Program-made: the position numbers and the translations under genes
DNA from: an uncultured Collinsella sp.
GTDB lineage: Bacteria; Actinomycetota; Coriobacteriia; Coriobacteriales; Coriobacteriaceae
Assembly (NCBI GenBank): GCA_905197665.1
Contig: CAJJZP010000001.1
Span: 1-64,000 of the forward strand
Direction of reading: 5' to 3'
Length of the DNA: 64,000 nt
The notes under the pieces: generated by a model
Seen by the model: the letters and a program-made list of their open reading frames with translations, nothing else
What the model was told of the DNA's origin: nothing
The model's database searches: none
Shown here: one piece after another, positions 8,232 to 21,038 of the stretch
Layout of the letters: each line of letters begins with the position of its first letter
Position numbering within the stretch: the stretch's first letter is position 1

Positions 8232-9677
8232 ATGGCGAACAACCATATTGCGGGCGCTGCCGCCCGCACCATCGCGCCCAGCGAGTTGTGCCAGCGTATG
8301 CTGGCAAAAACCAGCAAGGGCACCTGCGGTCCCTGCATCCTGTGTCTTGAGGATGGGACCATTTTTTATGGCCGTGCATGTGGTGCCGAGGGTACCGCAA
8401 CCGGCGAAGTCTGCTTCAACACCTCGCTCGAGGGCTATTTTGAGGTTATGACCGATCCGAGCTATGCCGGCCAAATCGTAACCATGACCTATCCGCAGAT
8501 CGGCAACTACGGCATCGACGAGACCGACGTCCAGTCAGCCTTCCCCGGCGATACCGCTCGCCCTGCGAGCGCTCCCGCTATGCGCGGCATGATCGTGCGC
8601 GACATGTGCGCCACGCCTTCTAACTGGCGCTCGGCCGTCAGCGTGCCGGAGTACCTGCGTGCTCACGGCATCGTCGCCATCGAGGGCGTCGACACCCGAG
8701 CCCTGGTGCGCCACCTGCGCGACAACGGTTCCAAGATGGGCATTATCTCGACCGAGATCTTTGACGTCGACGAGCTTGTCGAGCGTCTGACCGCAGCGCC
8801 GACGCTGGTGGGCGAGAATCTGGTCAAGACCGTGAGTTGCCCTGAGCCCCACGCTTTTGCCGCGAGCGATCTGCCCGCCGAGCATAATTTTGCGCTTGCC
8901 CCTGCCGCTCCTTCCCGCCACAACGTGGTCGCCTACGACTGCGGCGTCAAGCGCGGCATCCTGGAGGGCCTGGTCCGTGCCGGCTGCGACCTTACTGTCG
9001 TGCCGTGGGATACGCCCGCGAGTGAGGTGCTCGACATGAATCCCGATGGCGTCTTTTTGTCCAACGGCCCCGGCGACCCCGATGCCGTGGTGGAGACCTA
9101 CGAGCAAGTGCAGCAGCTGATCGGCAAGGTGCCGGTCTTTGGCATTTGCCTTGGTCACCAGATGATCAGCTTGGCGTGTGGCGCCCAAATGGAAAAGCTT
9201 AAATTCGGTCACCGTGGCGGTAACCAGCCGGTTATGAACTTGGTGAGCCGTCGCGTGGAGATCACCGCGCAAAATCACGGCTTTGGCCTGCTGTTTCCCA
9301 GTCTGGGCAAACTGATCCCGGAGCTTTCCGGCGGCGAAACCGAGCATGCGGCCGATGGGGATCTGCGCGTCTGGGTGCGCCACGGCATCGCGCCGGTCGT
9401 GATGAACGAGCGCTTCGGCCGCATTCGCCTGACGCACGTAAACCTCAATGACGGCACCGCCGAGGGCATCCAGCTGCTCGACGCACCGTGTTTCTCGGTC
9501 CAGTACCACCCCGAGGCCTCGCCCGGCCCCACCGATGCCCACTATCTCTTTACCGCCTTTACGCGACTCATGGACGGCGAGGAGAACTACCTGGACATCG
9601 ACACCGCGAAGGACCGCCTTGCCGGCTGGAATTTCGCCGATGGTGGTTCCGCCGCGACCAAGAACGAGGAGAACTAA
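8232..9677 (+). CDS. carA: Carbamoyl-phosphate synthase small (glutaminase) subunit
   Basis: Hydrolyses glutamine and passes ammonia to CarB. An N-terminal CPSase domain, starting about residue 30 (LCLEDGTIFYGRACGAEG), is followed by a class I glutamine amidotransferase domain. The nucleophile is Cys306 in FGICLGHQ, with the His-Glu pair in the later QYHPEASPGP. At 481 residues it is about 100 longer than typical CarA. The extra length is an N-terminal extension of about 20 residues and an insertion of about 45 residues after GGNQPVMNL, between the nucleophile and the RLTHVNLNDGT segment. The ATG at 8232 is used because AAGGAG precedes it. carB begins one base after its stop. Confidence 0.96.
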   Translation: MANNHIAGAAARTIAPSELCQRMLAKTSKGTCGPCILCLEDGTIFYGRACGAEGTATGEVCFNTSLEGYFEVMTDPSYAGQIVTMTYPQIGNYGIDETDVQSAFPGDTARPASAPAMRGMIVRDMCATPSNWRSAVSVPEYLRAHGIVAIEGVDTRALVRHLRDNGSKMGIISTEIFDVDELVERLTAAPTLVGENLVKTVSCPEPHAFAASDLPAEHNFALAPAAPSRHNVVAYDCGVKRGILEGLVRAGCDLTVVPWDTPASEVLDMNPDGVFLSNGPGDPDAVVETYEQVQQLIGKVPVFGICLGHQMISLACGAQMEKLKFGHRGGNQPVMNLVSRRVEITAQNHGFGLLFPSLGKLIPELSGGETEHAADGDLRVWVRHGIAPVVMNERFGRIRLTHVNLNDGTAEGIQLLDAPCFSVQYHPEASPGPTDAHYLFTAFTRLMDGEENYLDIDTAKDRLAGWNFADGGSAATKNEEN

Positions 9678-9678
9678 C

Positions 9679-12993
<3,315 letters not shown>

Positions 12994-13003
12994 CGTGGGC
13001 TGT

Positions 13004-13105
13004 CCGGCCGGGGCGGGAGGGGCGGAGATTTCCCCCTTTCGCTCCGGCTGCAAGCAGAGTCGCTCAGGAGGAAACTCCGCCCCTCCCACCCCGGCCTACG
13101 GTGAC
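13004..13105 (+). repeat. Long GC-rich imperfect palindrome after carB
   Basis: A left arm of about 27 bases beginning GGCCGGGGCGGG and a right arm ending CCCACCCCGGCC pair with only a few mismatches around a loop of roughly 40 bases. It lacks a T run, so it is more likely a repeat element or mRNA-stabilising hairpin than a terminator. Confidence 0.65.
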
Positions 13106-13170
13106 TCGGTTGTACCGTGTGCTGCCGAAGGGGCTTTGCGCGATGACTAGGGCTGAATAAAAAAGAGAGT

Positions 13171-13234
13171 GTGGGCAGAGCCCACGTTTTGTGTGGGGTC
13201 CTCCGGTGAATTGTATTCACCGGAGGACCTTTTT
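13171..13234 (+). terminator. Tandem terminators of carAB
   Basis: GTGGGC-AGA-GCCCAC followed by GTTTT lies at 13171-13190. Directly after it, a 15-bp perfect stem (13197-13211 with 13215-13229) is followed by five T. The second is a textbook Rho-independent terminator. Confidence 0.92.
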
Positions 13235-13255
13235 GTGGCTGGCTGAGAGTGCCGC

Positions 13256-13458
13256 TGGACAGTTAGTTCAGATTTGTATTTTTGTGAGGGTGGAAAAGGC
13301 CGATTTGAGCTCAAATGAGCCGTTTATGGCGGTCTGATGCGATAAGGATGCTCAGTCTGGAATGAGGAAGGAGCATTATTGGGTCTAAAACGGCTTCAAA
13401 ACGATACGTTTGCACGTAAGGACCCGGCCAAAAAATACAAATCTGAACTAACTGTCCA
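13256..13458. mobile_element. 203-bp inverted-repeat element, copy A
   Basis: The 28-bp terminal inverted repeats are perfect, start TGGACAGTTAGTTCAG and run into GATTTGTATTTTT. They enclose a core with no credible gene. The core holds a palindrome ATTTGAGCTCAAAT and a second pair GCCGTTT/AAACGGC. Copies at 51859-52062 and 53387-53589 share the ends and the length but not the core. No clear target-site duplication is visible, so it is called a MITE-like element only tentatively. Confidence 0.75.
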
Positions 13459-13907
13459 CCACCCTCCGTCAACCTCTCATTCCAAACCAAATCAGCCAGC
13501 GTACGTCATAGCAATCCCCGGTAGGTCGCGGGGCGGCGGTCGAGCCTTTCCCTCGGGAAACTTCGCGAAGCCCAGTTCCCGAGGGAAAGGTATGGTCTGT
13601 GTAATACCAGATAAACAGTACATTTTTGCTAGATTGGTATTTGACTGAAGAACCAATTGGTATGGCTTATTAAGCCCACCTTGCCGTTGACGCTCATTTT
13701 ACTGCCGCTGGTGGAATTCCGAACTTGGTTGCGCAAGTGCTCCCATATGTTGATATGACCTAGTAGGTGGCTATCTGGTTACTACCAGTTGGCCCCTTGG
13801 TAACGGGTGGCCCCATTGTGCGGAATGTACCGAACATCCCCGTTTGATACGTTTTCCCATGCTGCCGGGGGGGGGCGTCCTCGGCATGTCGGAAGAAAGG
13901 AGCCCGG
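13459..13907 (+). other. Gene-free leader region of the GH31 gene
   Basis: No credible gene. It contains a palindrome at 13545-13590 (CCTTTCCCTCGGGAA with its exact complement). Several GGTAT-containing short motifs lie around 13600-13665 (AATACCAG, ATTGGTATTT, AATTGGTATG) and could be operator half-sites. A run of nine G at 13867-13875 lies 32 bases before the GTG start. AAAGGAG at 13897-13902 is the ribosome binding site. Confidence 0.5.
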
Positions 13908-16900
13908 GTGCGCAGGAATTCCATTTTTACGAAACGGTGGGTGAAGGGAAGCGCGGTCCTCGTTGCCACTGCAGCGACGCTCGTGTTTGCCAATCCCCAG
14001 CAGGCGATTGCCACGCCACTCAAGGGCGTCGACTCAGCGACCGTGTCCCAGTCTGCCTCGAATGTCGTCGACATCGATTTCGCTGACGGCATCAAGGGCC
14101 GTATTACGTTCCTCGAGGACGGTATTTTCCGTTATAACGTCGACCCCAAGGGTGAGTTTTCCGATTACGCCACACCGCGCAGTAAGTCCCACACGGCTAA
14201 AATCCAGGCTCAGCCCGATACCTCGGACACCTACAGCAAGCCGAGCGCGACGGTTGCCGACAAGGGCGACACTATCGAGATCACCGGCGGAAAGGCGACC
14301 GTGATCCTGGACAAGGCGACTGGCAAGATGAGTATCAAGTCAGGCGACCGTGTCGTGGTTTCCGAGTCCGCGTCCCTCGACCTTGATAAGAAGGGTACCG
14401 TCCAGACGCTCGCCAAGGAGAAGTCCGAGAACTTCTTTGGCGGCGGCACCCAGAACGGACGCTTCCTGCACACCAACCAGACCATCGCCATCTCCAACAC
14501 GAACAACTGGACTGATGGCGGCGTTGCCTCGCCCAACCCGTTTTATTGGACGAGTGACGGCTACGGCGTACTCCGAAACACGTTTGCAGAGGGTTCCTAC
14601 GACTTCGGTTCCACGGACTCATCGACGGTCACGACTTTGCACAGCGAGAATGAGTTTGATGCCTACTACTTCGTGGCGACCAACGAGGGCGCTTCGAACG
14701 TGGCAACCGAGATGCTGCAGGACTACTACAAGGTGACCGGTAACCCGGTACTGCTGCCCGAGTACGGGTTCTACCTTGGTCATCTTAATGCCTATAACCG
14801 TGATGGCTGGTCAACGACCTCGGGTCAAAAGAAGTGGGAGACCAAGGGCAGCAAGTCCTCGAGCGAGAAGGGCGACGTTAAGTACGAGTCTGGCATGTCG
14901 ACGGGCTACAAGCTCGACGGCACACTTGCGGCCGAGACGCTCAACGGTGAGGGCCCTTCGGTTGATACCGAGAACATGAAAGCGACCGATTTCGACCGCC
15001 AGTTCTCTGCTCGGCAGGTTATCGATGACTACGAGGACAACGACATGCCGCTCGGTTGGTTCCTGCCGAACGACGGCTACGGCGCCGGCTATGGCCAGAA
15101 CGGTTACTACAAGACCGGCGGCGTCAACTCCGACGGAACGAGCTCGGCCGACCGTCTTAACGCTGTGCGTGCCAATGTCGACAACCTTAAGAAGTTCACC
15201 GAGTATGCCAACTCCAAGGGTGTGAGCACGGGCTTGTGGACCCAGTCCAACCTTGAGCCCGACAGCAACTCCGAGACCCCGTGGCACCTGCTTCGCGACT
15301 TCGACGCCGAGGTCAAGACGGGAGGCATCTCTACCCTTAAGACCGACGTCGCCTGGGTTGGATCTGGCTACTCCTTTGGTCTTAATGGCATCAAGACAGC
15401 TTATGACACGGTGACGACCGGCGCCAACAAGCGCCCCAACATCATCACACTCGATGGTTGGGCCGGCACGCAGCGCTTTGGCGGCATTTGGACCGGCGAC
15501 CAGTATGGCGGTAACTGGGAGTACATTCGCTTCCATATCCCCACGTATATCGGTCAGAGTCTTTCGGGCAACCCCAACATCGGCTCCGACATGGACGGCA
15601 TCTTTGGCGGCGACCCCATCATCTCTGCGCGTGACTACCAGTGGAAGACGTTCACCCCCTCTATGCTTGACATGGACGGTTGGGGCACCTACCGTAAATC
15701 GCCCATGACGCACGGCGATCCCTACACAGGCATCTCGCGCTTCTACCTCAAGCTCAAGGCGCAGCTTATGCCCTATATCTACACGAGCGCGGCCTCGGCG
15801 GCCAACATCGACACGGGTAACGGCGATGCCGGCCTGCCCATGATCCGCGCCATGCTGCTTTCCGACAACTCCGAGTACGCCGCAAGCACTTCGACGCAGT
15901 ACCAGTATATGTTCGGTGAGAACTTCCTAGTGGCACCGGTGTATCAGGATACCCAGGCAGATGAGAACGGCAACGACATTCGCAATGGGATCTACCTCCC
16001 CAACTACGGCACCGACGAGAATCCCACCATCTGGATCGACTACTTCTCGGGTAAGCAGTATCGCGGCGGCCAGGTTCTCAACAACTACGAGGCTCCGCTT
16101 TGGAAGCTGCCGCTGTTTGTGAAGGCCAACGCTATCGTGCCGATGTACGCCGAGAACAACAACCCCGAGGCAGTGAGCGGCACCAACACCAAGGGTACCG
16201 ACCGCAGTCAGCGTATCGTCGAGTTCTTCGCCACCGAGGGCGACGGCACCTTTACGCAGTACGAGGACGACGGCTCCTCCATCGAAAACAACACGACTGA
16301 GGACGATTCCTACGGCACGATCGACAATATCTCCTACGGTGAGCATGTGAGCACCGTCTACAGCTCCAAGGCCGCAGGCGGCACCGCGACCTTTACCGCC
16401 GAGGCCTCGCAGGGCGGCTACAACGGCTACGACTCCAACCGCACCACGACCTTCGTGGCCAATGTGTCCGCCGAGCCCACGAGCGTTGTCGCCAAGAACG
16501 GCGGATCCGCACTCAACGTGATTGAGGTCGACTCGCAGGAGACCTTTGACGCCGCGACCCCCGAGGCCGGCCAGGCGGTCTACTTCTACAGCGAGACCCC
16601 CAACCTCAACCACTACGGCAGCGATGCGGACGGCACCGAGGCCGAGCAGGGCGAGAGCTTTAACAACACCAAGATCACCACGAACCCCAAGGTCTACGTC
16701 AAGTTCGCGAAGACCGATGTTGCTGCAGCGGCGCAGACGCTTGAGCTGGGCGGTTTCGTGAACGCCGACGCCACGCTCACAGCCGATCGCCTCAACGAGA
16801 ACCTCTCCGCACCCACGAACCTTGCTGCCCCCGAGGACGTCACGACCCCAACGAGCATCAAGCTCACCTGGGGAAAGGTCGATGGTGCTACCTCCTACGA

Positions 16901-19900
16901 CCTTAAGGTCGACGGCACTGTGTTTGCCGTGGGTGATGCGGCCGAGTTCACACACACCGACCTCGCCTACAATAGCAAGCACACCTACCAGATTCGTTCG
17001 CGCAACGCCGAGGGTTACTCCGCCTGGAGCGATGTGCTCGAGGCGAACTCCGCACTTGATCCGTGGCGGAACGTCCCCGACGCCGAGCAAATCACCTGGG
17101 AGGGCTCGCTTTACGGCAGCCATAAGGCCGAGCTCGCCTTCGACCATGAGTTCCAGTCGGGCGACGGCGGTTTCCACTCCGGTGGCAACGATCTGGGCAA
17201 GGCGCTTACCGTTGACTATGGACGCGCTTACAAGCTCGATAAGCTCGAGTACTATCCGCGCGATGACGCCGGCAACGGCACTGTGACCAAGATGCGTGTT
17301 GAGACGAGTCTCGATGGCGTCCACTGGACGAGCCAGGAGGTCGATTGGGCACGTTCCGCTGATTGTAAGACGGTAGCGTTTGACGGCACCGTGGCCGCCC
17401 GTTACATGCGCATGACACCGCTCGCCTCGGTCGGCAATTTCTTCTCCGCGTCCGAGATTGCCATCTACAAGACCGACGGCACGGATGGCTTCGCCGTGGG
17501 CTCCAACCTCAACAAGGCCACGATCTCCGACGGAGACTACTCCAACATGAAGAACTATCTGGGCCTCGAGAATCGCGATCCCGATACCCCGACGTTCGGT
17601 TCGCAGATCCGCGACCACTTCGCCGACCTCAACGATAACGGCGTTTACGACGTCTACGATTACTCGTTCACCATGGCGGGTCTTGACGGCGGCACTAAAC
17701 AAAAGGGCAAGGTCGCAGGTTCGCTCGCGGTGATTCCGAGCAAGACCGAGGTCGAGGCCGGTGATGAGATCACCGTTGATGTCTATGCGGCCGACGCCAA
17801 GAACGTCAACGCCCTGGGCGCTCTCGTCAACTTCAAGAGCGACCAGTTCGAGTTTGTGTCCGAGAGCATCGCGCAGGACGGCTCGACTGCCGGCATGGAG
17901 AACCTGTCTCGCGAGAAGGTCCAGTTCGCGGACAGAACGCAGACTATCAATCTCGCCTTTGCCAACCGCGGCGATGGCAAGCTCTACAACGGTACCGGCG
18001 CGGTGGCGAGTTTCAAGCTCAAGGCCAAGACCGCCGGCAAGGTCGAACTGCCCTCGACATCTTGGCTCATCGGTCCGGCATGCGACGCACTTGAGTTTGC
18101 GAGCGACGGCACAGTGACGATGCCGGATGTTCCTCAGCCAACGGTCACCGAGTACGGTCAGGATGCCTTCAACATCACGATGACCAACGATGAGCTCACG
18201 ACTGACGACGGGACCAACGTCGAGAAACTTATCCAGCAGAAGAGCTATAACGCGCTGTTCGATAATAACGAGGGCGACAACGGCTTTGAGTTCCTATGGA
18301 ACTGGGAGCCCAACTATGACAGCGAGGGTAAGCTTCCGAGTTACGTGAAGCTTCCCACCACGATGACATTCGCATTTAAGACGCCGTCGAAACTCGATAG
18401 TGTCGAGGTCGTTAACCGCAACGGTGGCAACGGAACCGTGCAGAAGATCAAGGCTGTCGTGACGTTCGAGGATGGCTCAACCCAAGAGTTCGCGGGCGGG
18501 GAGTACGATTCCTTCCGGGCTCGCTACGCCTTTGGCCTCTCTGCCGAGAACAAGGGCAAGAAGGCGACCAAGGTCGAGGTCACGCCGCTTGAGGCATCGG
18601 GTGACCAGATGCTCACACTGCGTGAGGTCAACTTCAACTACACGCAGGGTGTCGAGGCCATCGAGGGTGTCGAGCTAGGCAAGAACCAGACCGAGTTCTT
18701 TGAAGGCGACGTTACGCTCGTCGACGCCAAGGCCACGCCTGAGAGCGCCGGCTACCCCTATGTGACGGTCGAGAGCTCCGACCCCTCTGTGGTAAGCGTC
18801 TCCGCTGTTCAGGCTGGCGATAGCGTGAGCTACTACCTGCGTGCCAACAAGGCCGGCAAGGCAAAGATCACGGTGGCGTCGGTACTCGACCCCTCCAAGA
18901 CCGCATCCTATGAGGTCGAGGTCAAGGCTGGTGTCGATACCTCTGCGCTCGTGGCGGCGCTTTCCAAGGCCGCGGGCTACAGCGAGTCCGTCTACACTAA
19001 GGATTCCTATGCAGCTCTCACCGCTGCGGTCGAGGCGGCTCAGAAGCTCCTCGACGGCGGCCAAGGCAGCTATAGCAAGAAGGATGTCGCAGACGCCACA
19101 GCCAAGATCGAGAAGGCAATCGACGGCCTCAAGATGCGCCCTGTCGATGAGAAGATTCTTATCAACACGCCCGAGAACCGCAAGAACGTCAAGGTGGCCG
19201 GCTTCTCGAGTGAGGCCGACTACGAGGGCAGCAACGCCGTCAACGCTCTCGACGGCGACGAGCGGACGCTTTGGCACAGCGACTGGGCCCATGGGACCGG
19301 TATGCCCCAGTATCTGAGTGTCGACCTGGGCCGCGACTACGATCTCACCGACGTTACATTCCTGCCGCGCCAGGACGGCGGCACTAACGGCGATATCTTC
19401 GAGGCCGAGATACTGGTCTCCGACACTGCCGACGGTTATGAGATGGGCACCGCCGCGTCGATGGGTACGTTCGCCTTCGACAACGACGGCCGCGTGCTCA
19501 CCGACCGTGGCGACTGGAAACAGATGAGCTTTGGCGCCGCGCGCGGTCGCTACGTGACCGTCAAGGTGATTCACGCCGGCGGTGGCAACGTTGATGCCTA
19601 CTGCAGCATGGCGGAGCTCAAGTTCTACGGTACGGCCGTCCCCGATCCGGTGGCGAAGGATGATCTCGCTACCGCGATCGAAAAGGTTGATGCCGAGGTT
19701 GCTGCCGGCGACCTCAAGGCCGGTGACTACACCGAGGCCTCCTGGACGGCGCTCGAGAACGCCCTGGCGAGCGCCCGCGCCATCTTGAGCGACGAGAAAG
19801 CCACGCAGGACGAGGTCGACCAGGCGCTCAGGGCGCTCGAGAGCGCCCGCGGCGCGCTCGAGAAGACCCCGGTGGCCCCGGTCGAGAATCCGACTAAGAA

Positions 19901-20321
19901 GCAGCTCAAGGCCCTGGTCAAGCAGGCGAAGGAGGCTGACACCAGGGGCAAGACGGCCGAGTCTGTCAAGGCCCTGACGGATGCCATTACCTACGCCGAG
20001 GACGTCTTGGGTGATGAGAATGCTTCCGACACCCAGCTCCAGGCGGCCTATGACCAGCTCAAGCTGGCTATTGAGAGCCTCAAGGATGCCGATTCCGGCA
20101 ATCAGGGCGGCTCGGGCAACCAGGGTTCCGGCAATGGCTCGAACGGCGGCAACCAGGCGGGCAAGCCCGCAGGCGACAAGGCCCAGGGCAGCAAGAAGAA
20201 CGGTTCGGCGATTCCCAATACCGGAGACCAGACGGCGGCGACCGTCGCGACCGTCGGTGGTCTTGGCGCCATCATCGCCGCGATCGGCGCTTTCTTCCAT
20301 CGTCGCAGCAAGGCTAAGTAG
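13908..20321 (+). CDS. Sortase-anchored multimodular GH31 glycosidase, probable alpha-N-acetylgalactosaminidase type
   Basis: 2137 residues, GTG start after AAAGGAG. A signal peptide (1-37) is followed by a GH31 N-domain and barrel. Asp480 in LKTDVAW fits the nucleophile and Asp531 in WTGDQYGG the acid/base. Then come an FN3-like module (about 964-1046), an F5/8-type C (CBM32-like) module (1048-1194), a dockerin-like module with a DLNDNGVYDVYDYS loop (1198-1261), a cohesin-like module (1265-1406), a further CBM-like module (1415-1578), a Big-like module (1585-1675), FIVAR (1678-1743), a second F5/8 C (1748-1911) and two FIVAR repeats (1915-2061). A Gly/Asn/Ser linker leads to IPNTGD (2102-2107), a hydrophobic segment and RRSKAK. 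GH31 enzymes with this architecture in gut bacteria act on mucin-type alpha-GalNAc. The exact specificity here is inferred. Confidence 0.88.
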   Translation: MRRNSIFTKRWVKGSAVLVATAATLVFANPQQAIATPLKGVDSATVSQSASNVVDIDFADGIKGRITFLEDGIFRYNVDPKGEFSDYATPRSKSHTAKIQAQPDTSDTYSKPSATVADKGDTIEITGGKATVILDKATGKMSIKSGDRVVVSESASLDLDKKGTVQTLAKEKSENFFGGGTQNGRFLHTNQTIAISNTNNWTDGGVASPNPFYWTSDGYGVLRNTFAEGSYDFGSTDSSTVTTLHSENEFDAYYFVATNEGASNVATEMLQDYYKVTGNPVLLPEYGFYLGHLNAYNRDGWSTTSGQKKWETKGSKSSSEKGDVKYESGMSTGYKLDGTLAAETLNGEGPSVDTENMKATDFDRQFSARQVIDDYEDNDMPLGWFLPNDGYGAGYGQNGYYKTGGVNSDGTSSADRLNAVRANVDNLKKFTEYANSKGVSTGLWTQSNLEPDSNSETPWHLLRDFDAEVKTGGISTLKTDVAWVGSGYSFGLNGIKTAYDTVTTGANKRPNIITLDGWAGTQRFGGIWTGDQYGGNWEYIRFHIPTYIGQSLSGNPNIGSDMDGIFGGDPIISARDYQWKTFTPSMLDMDGWGTYRKSPMTHGDPYTGISRFYLKLKAQLMPYIYTSAASAANIDTGNGDAGLPMIRAMLLSDNSEYAASTSTQYQYMFGENFLVAPVYQDTQADENGNDIRNGIYLPNYGTDENPTIWIDYFSGKQYRGGQVLNNYEAPLWKLPLFVKANAIVPMYAENNNPEAVSGTNTKGTDRSQRIVEFFATEGDGTFTQYEDDGSSIENNTTEDDSYGTIDNISYGEHVSTVYSSKAAGGTATFTAEASQGGYNGYDSNRTTTFVANVSAEPTSVVAKNGGSALNVIEVDSQETFDAATPEAGQAVYFYSETPNLNHYGSDADGTEAEQGESFNNTKITTNPKVYVKFAKTDVAAAAQTLELGGFVNADATLTADRLNENLSAPTNLAAPEDVTTPTSIKLTWGKVDGATSYDLKVDGTVFAVGDAAEFTHTDLAYNSKHTYQIRSRNAEGYSAWSDVLEANSALDPWRNVPDAEQITWEGSLYGSHKAELAFDHEFQSGDGGFHSGGNDLGKALTVDYGRAYKLDKLEYYPRDDAGNGTVTKMRVETSLDGVHWTSQEVDWARSADCKTVAFDGTVAARYMRMTPLASVGNFFSASEIAIYKTDGTDGFAVGSNLNKATISDGDYSNMKNYLGLENRDPDTPTFGSQIRDHFADLNDNGVYDVYDYSFTMAGLDGGTKQKGKVAGSLAVIPSKTEVEAGDEITVDVYAADAKNVNALGALVNFKSDQFEFVSESIAQDGSTAGMENLSREKVQFADRTQTINLAFANRGDGKLYNGTGAVASFKLKAKTAGKVELPSTSWLIGPACDALEFASDGTVTMPDVPQPTVTEYGQDAFNITMTNDELTTDDGTNVEKLIQQKSYNALFDNNEGDNGFEFLWNWEPNYDSEGKLPSYVKLPTTMTFAFKTPSKLDSVEVVNRNGGNGTVQKIKAVVTFEDGSTQEFAGGEYDSFRARYAFGLSAENKGKKATKVEVTPLEASGDQMLTLREVNFNYTQGVEAIEGVELGKNQTEFFEGDVTLVDAKATPESAGYPYVTVESSDPSVVSVSAVQAGDSVSYYLRANKAGKAKITVASVLDPSKTASYEVEVKAGVDTSALVAALSKAAGYSESVYTKDSYAALTAAVEAAQKLLDGGQGSYSKKDVADATAKIEKAIDGLKMRPVDEKILINTPENRKNVKVAGFSSEADYEGSNAVNALDGDERTLWHSDWAHGTGMPQYLSVDLGRDYDLTDVTFLPRQDGGTNGDIFEAEILVSDTADGYEMGTAASMGTFAFDNDGRVLTDRGDWKQMSFGAARGRYVTVKVIHAGGGNVDAYCSMAELKFYGTAVPDPVAKDDLATAIEKVDAEVAAGDLKAGDYTEASWTALENALASARAILSDEKATQDEVDQALRALESARGALEKTPVAPVENPTKKQLKALVKQAKEADTRGKTAESVKALTDAITYAEDVLGDENASDTQLQAAYDQLKLAIESLKDADSGNQGGSGNQGSGNGSNGGNQAGKPAGDKAQGSKKNGSAIPNTGDQTAATVATVGGLGAIIAAIGAFFHRRSKAK

Positions 20322-20339
20322 CCCCAGCAACAGCTAAGC

Positions 20340-20384
20340 AAGCGTGCCCGCCGTCCCACCCAAGGACGGTGGGCACGCTTTTTG
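20340..20384 (+). terminator. Terminator of the GH31 gene
   Basis: GCGTGCCC-CCGTCC pairs with GGACGG-GGGCACGC (one mismatch) around CACCCAA. Five T follow at about 20379-20383. Confidence 0.9.
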
Positions 20385-20538
20385 AATGTAGGCGGAAAGC
20401 TCCGACCCTTCGGCCTTAATCTCGCAAAGCGTTCCGTCTCCCGCCGAACACATCGGCATCGGCGGCTATACTTGAATTATTTGCAGTTAAGGGTCGCGGA
20501 TTCGCCGCGTCACCGCTCTCAACAGGAGGTCTTTGTTT

Positions 20539-21003
20539 ATGGCAGATCAGAAGCCGGTTGTCGGGATCATCATGGGCTCCAAGTCCGATCTGGGCGTTAT
20601 GGAAGGTTGCACCGCCGAGCTCGAGGCACTGGGCGTGTCCTATGAGCTCGTGATTGCAAGTGCGCACCGCACGCCGGCGAAGGTCCATGAGTGGGCCTCG
20701 ACTGCTGCCGACCGCGGCATCAAGGTGATTATCGCTGCTGCCGGCAAGGCTGCTCACCTGGGCGGTGTCGTGGCGGCCTTTACGCCGCTGCCGGTCATCG
20801 GCGTGCCTATGAAGACGAGCGATCTGGGTGGTATGGACTCGCTGCTGTCGATGGTGCAGATGCCTTCGGGCGTGCCCGTTGCCTGTGTGGCCATCAACGG
20901 TGCCAAGAACGCTGCCATTTACGCCACGCAGATTCTGGGCGCATGCGACCCCGAGTACCGCAAGGTTATCGAAAAGATGAAGCAGGAGATGGCTGACGCC
21001 TAA
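20539..21003 (+). CDS. purE: N5-carboxyaminoimidazole ribonucleotide mutase (PurE, class I)
   Basis: Converts N5-CAIR to CAIR in purine synthesis. The 154-residue protein has the family fold signature: GSKSDLGVM at the N-terminus (about 13-21) and SAHRTP with His43, the catalytic histidine region. ATG 20539 has AGGAGG 9 bases upstream, whereas an in-frame TTG two codons earlier is less well placed. A TATACT hexamer at 20467-20472 is a plausible -10. No purK is seen beside it. The sortase gene begins about 35 bases downstream and may be co-transcribed. Confidence 0.96.
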   Translation: MADQKPVVGIIMGSKSDLGVMEGCTAELEALGVSYELVIASAHRTPAKVHEWASTAADRGIKVIIAAAGKAAHLGGVVAAFTPLPVIGVPMKTSDLGGMDSLLSMVQMPSGVPVACVAINGAKNAAIYATQILGACDPEYRKVIEKMKQEMADA

Positions 21004-21038
21004 GCGTTCCGCCGTTTCACCGCAGTATAAGGAGAGCC

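Noticed and set aside
13379..13648. Small open frame reading out of element A
   Set aside because: No ribosome binding site. The product is basic and Pro/Ser-rich without any domain, and it crosses the element boundary and a palindrome.
13867..13875. G9 tract as a frameshift site within the GH31 gene
   Set aside because: The tract lies before the GTG start and its Shine-Dalgarno sequence. No start before it joins the GH31 frame with a plausible signal peptide.
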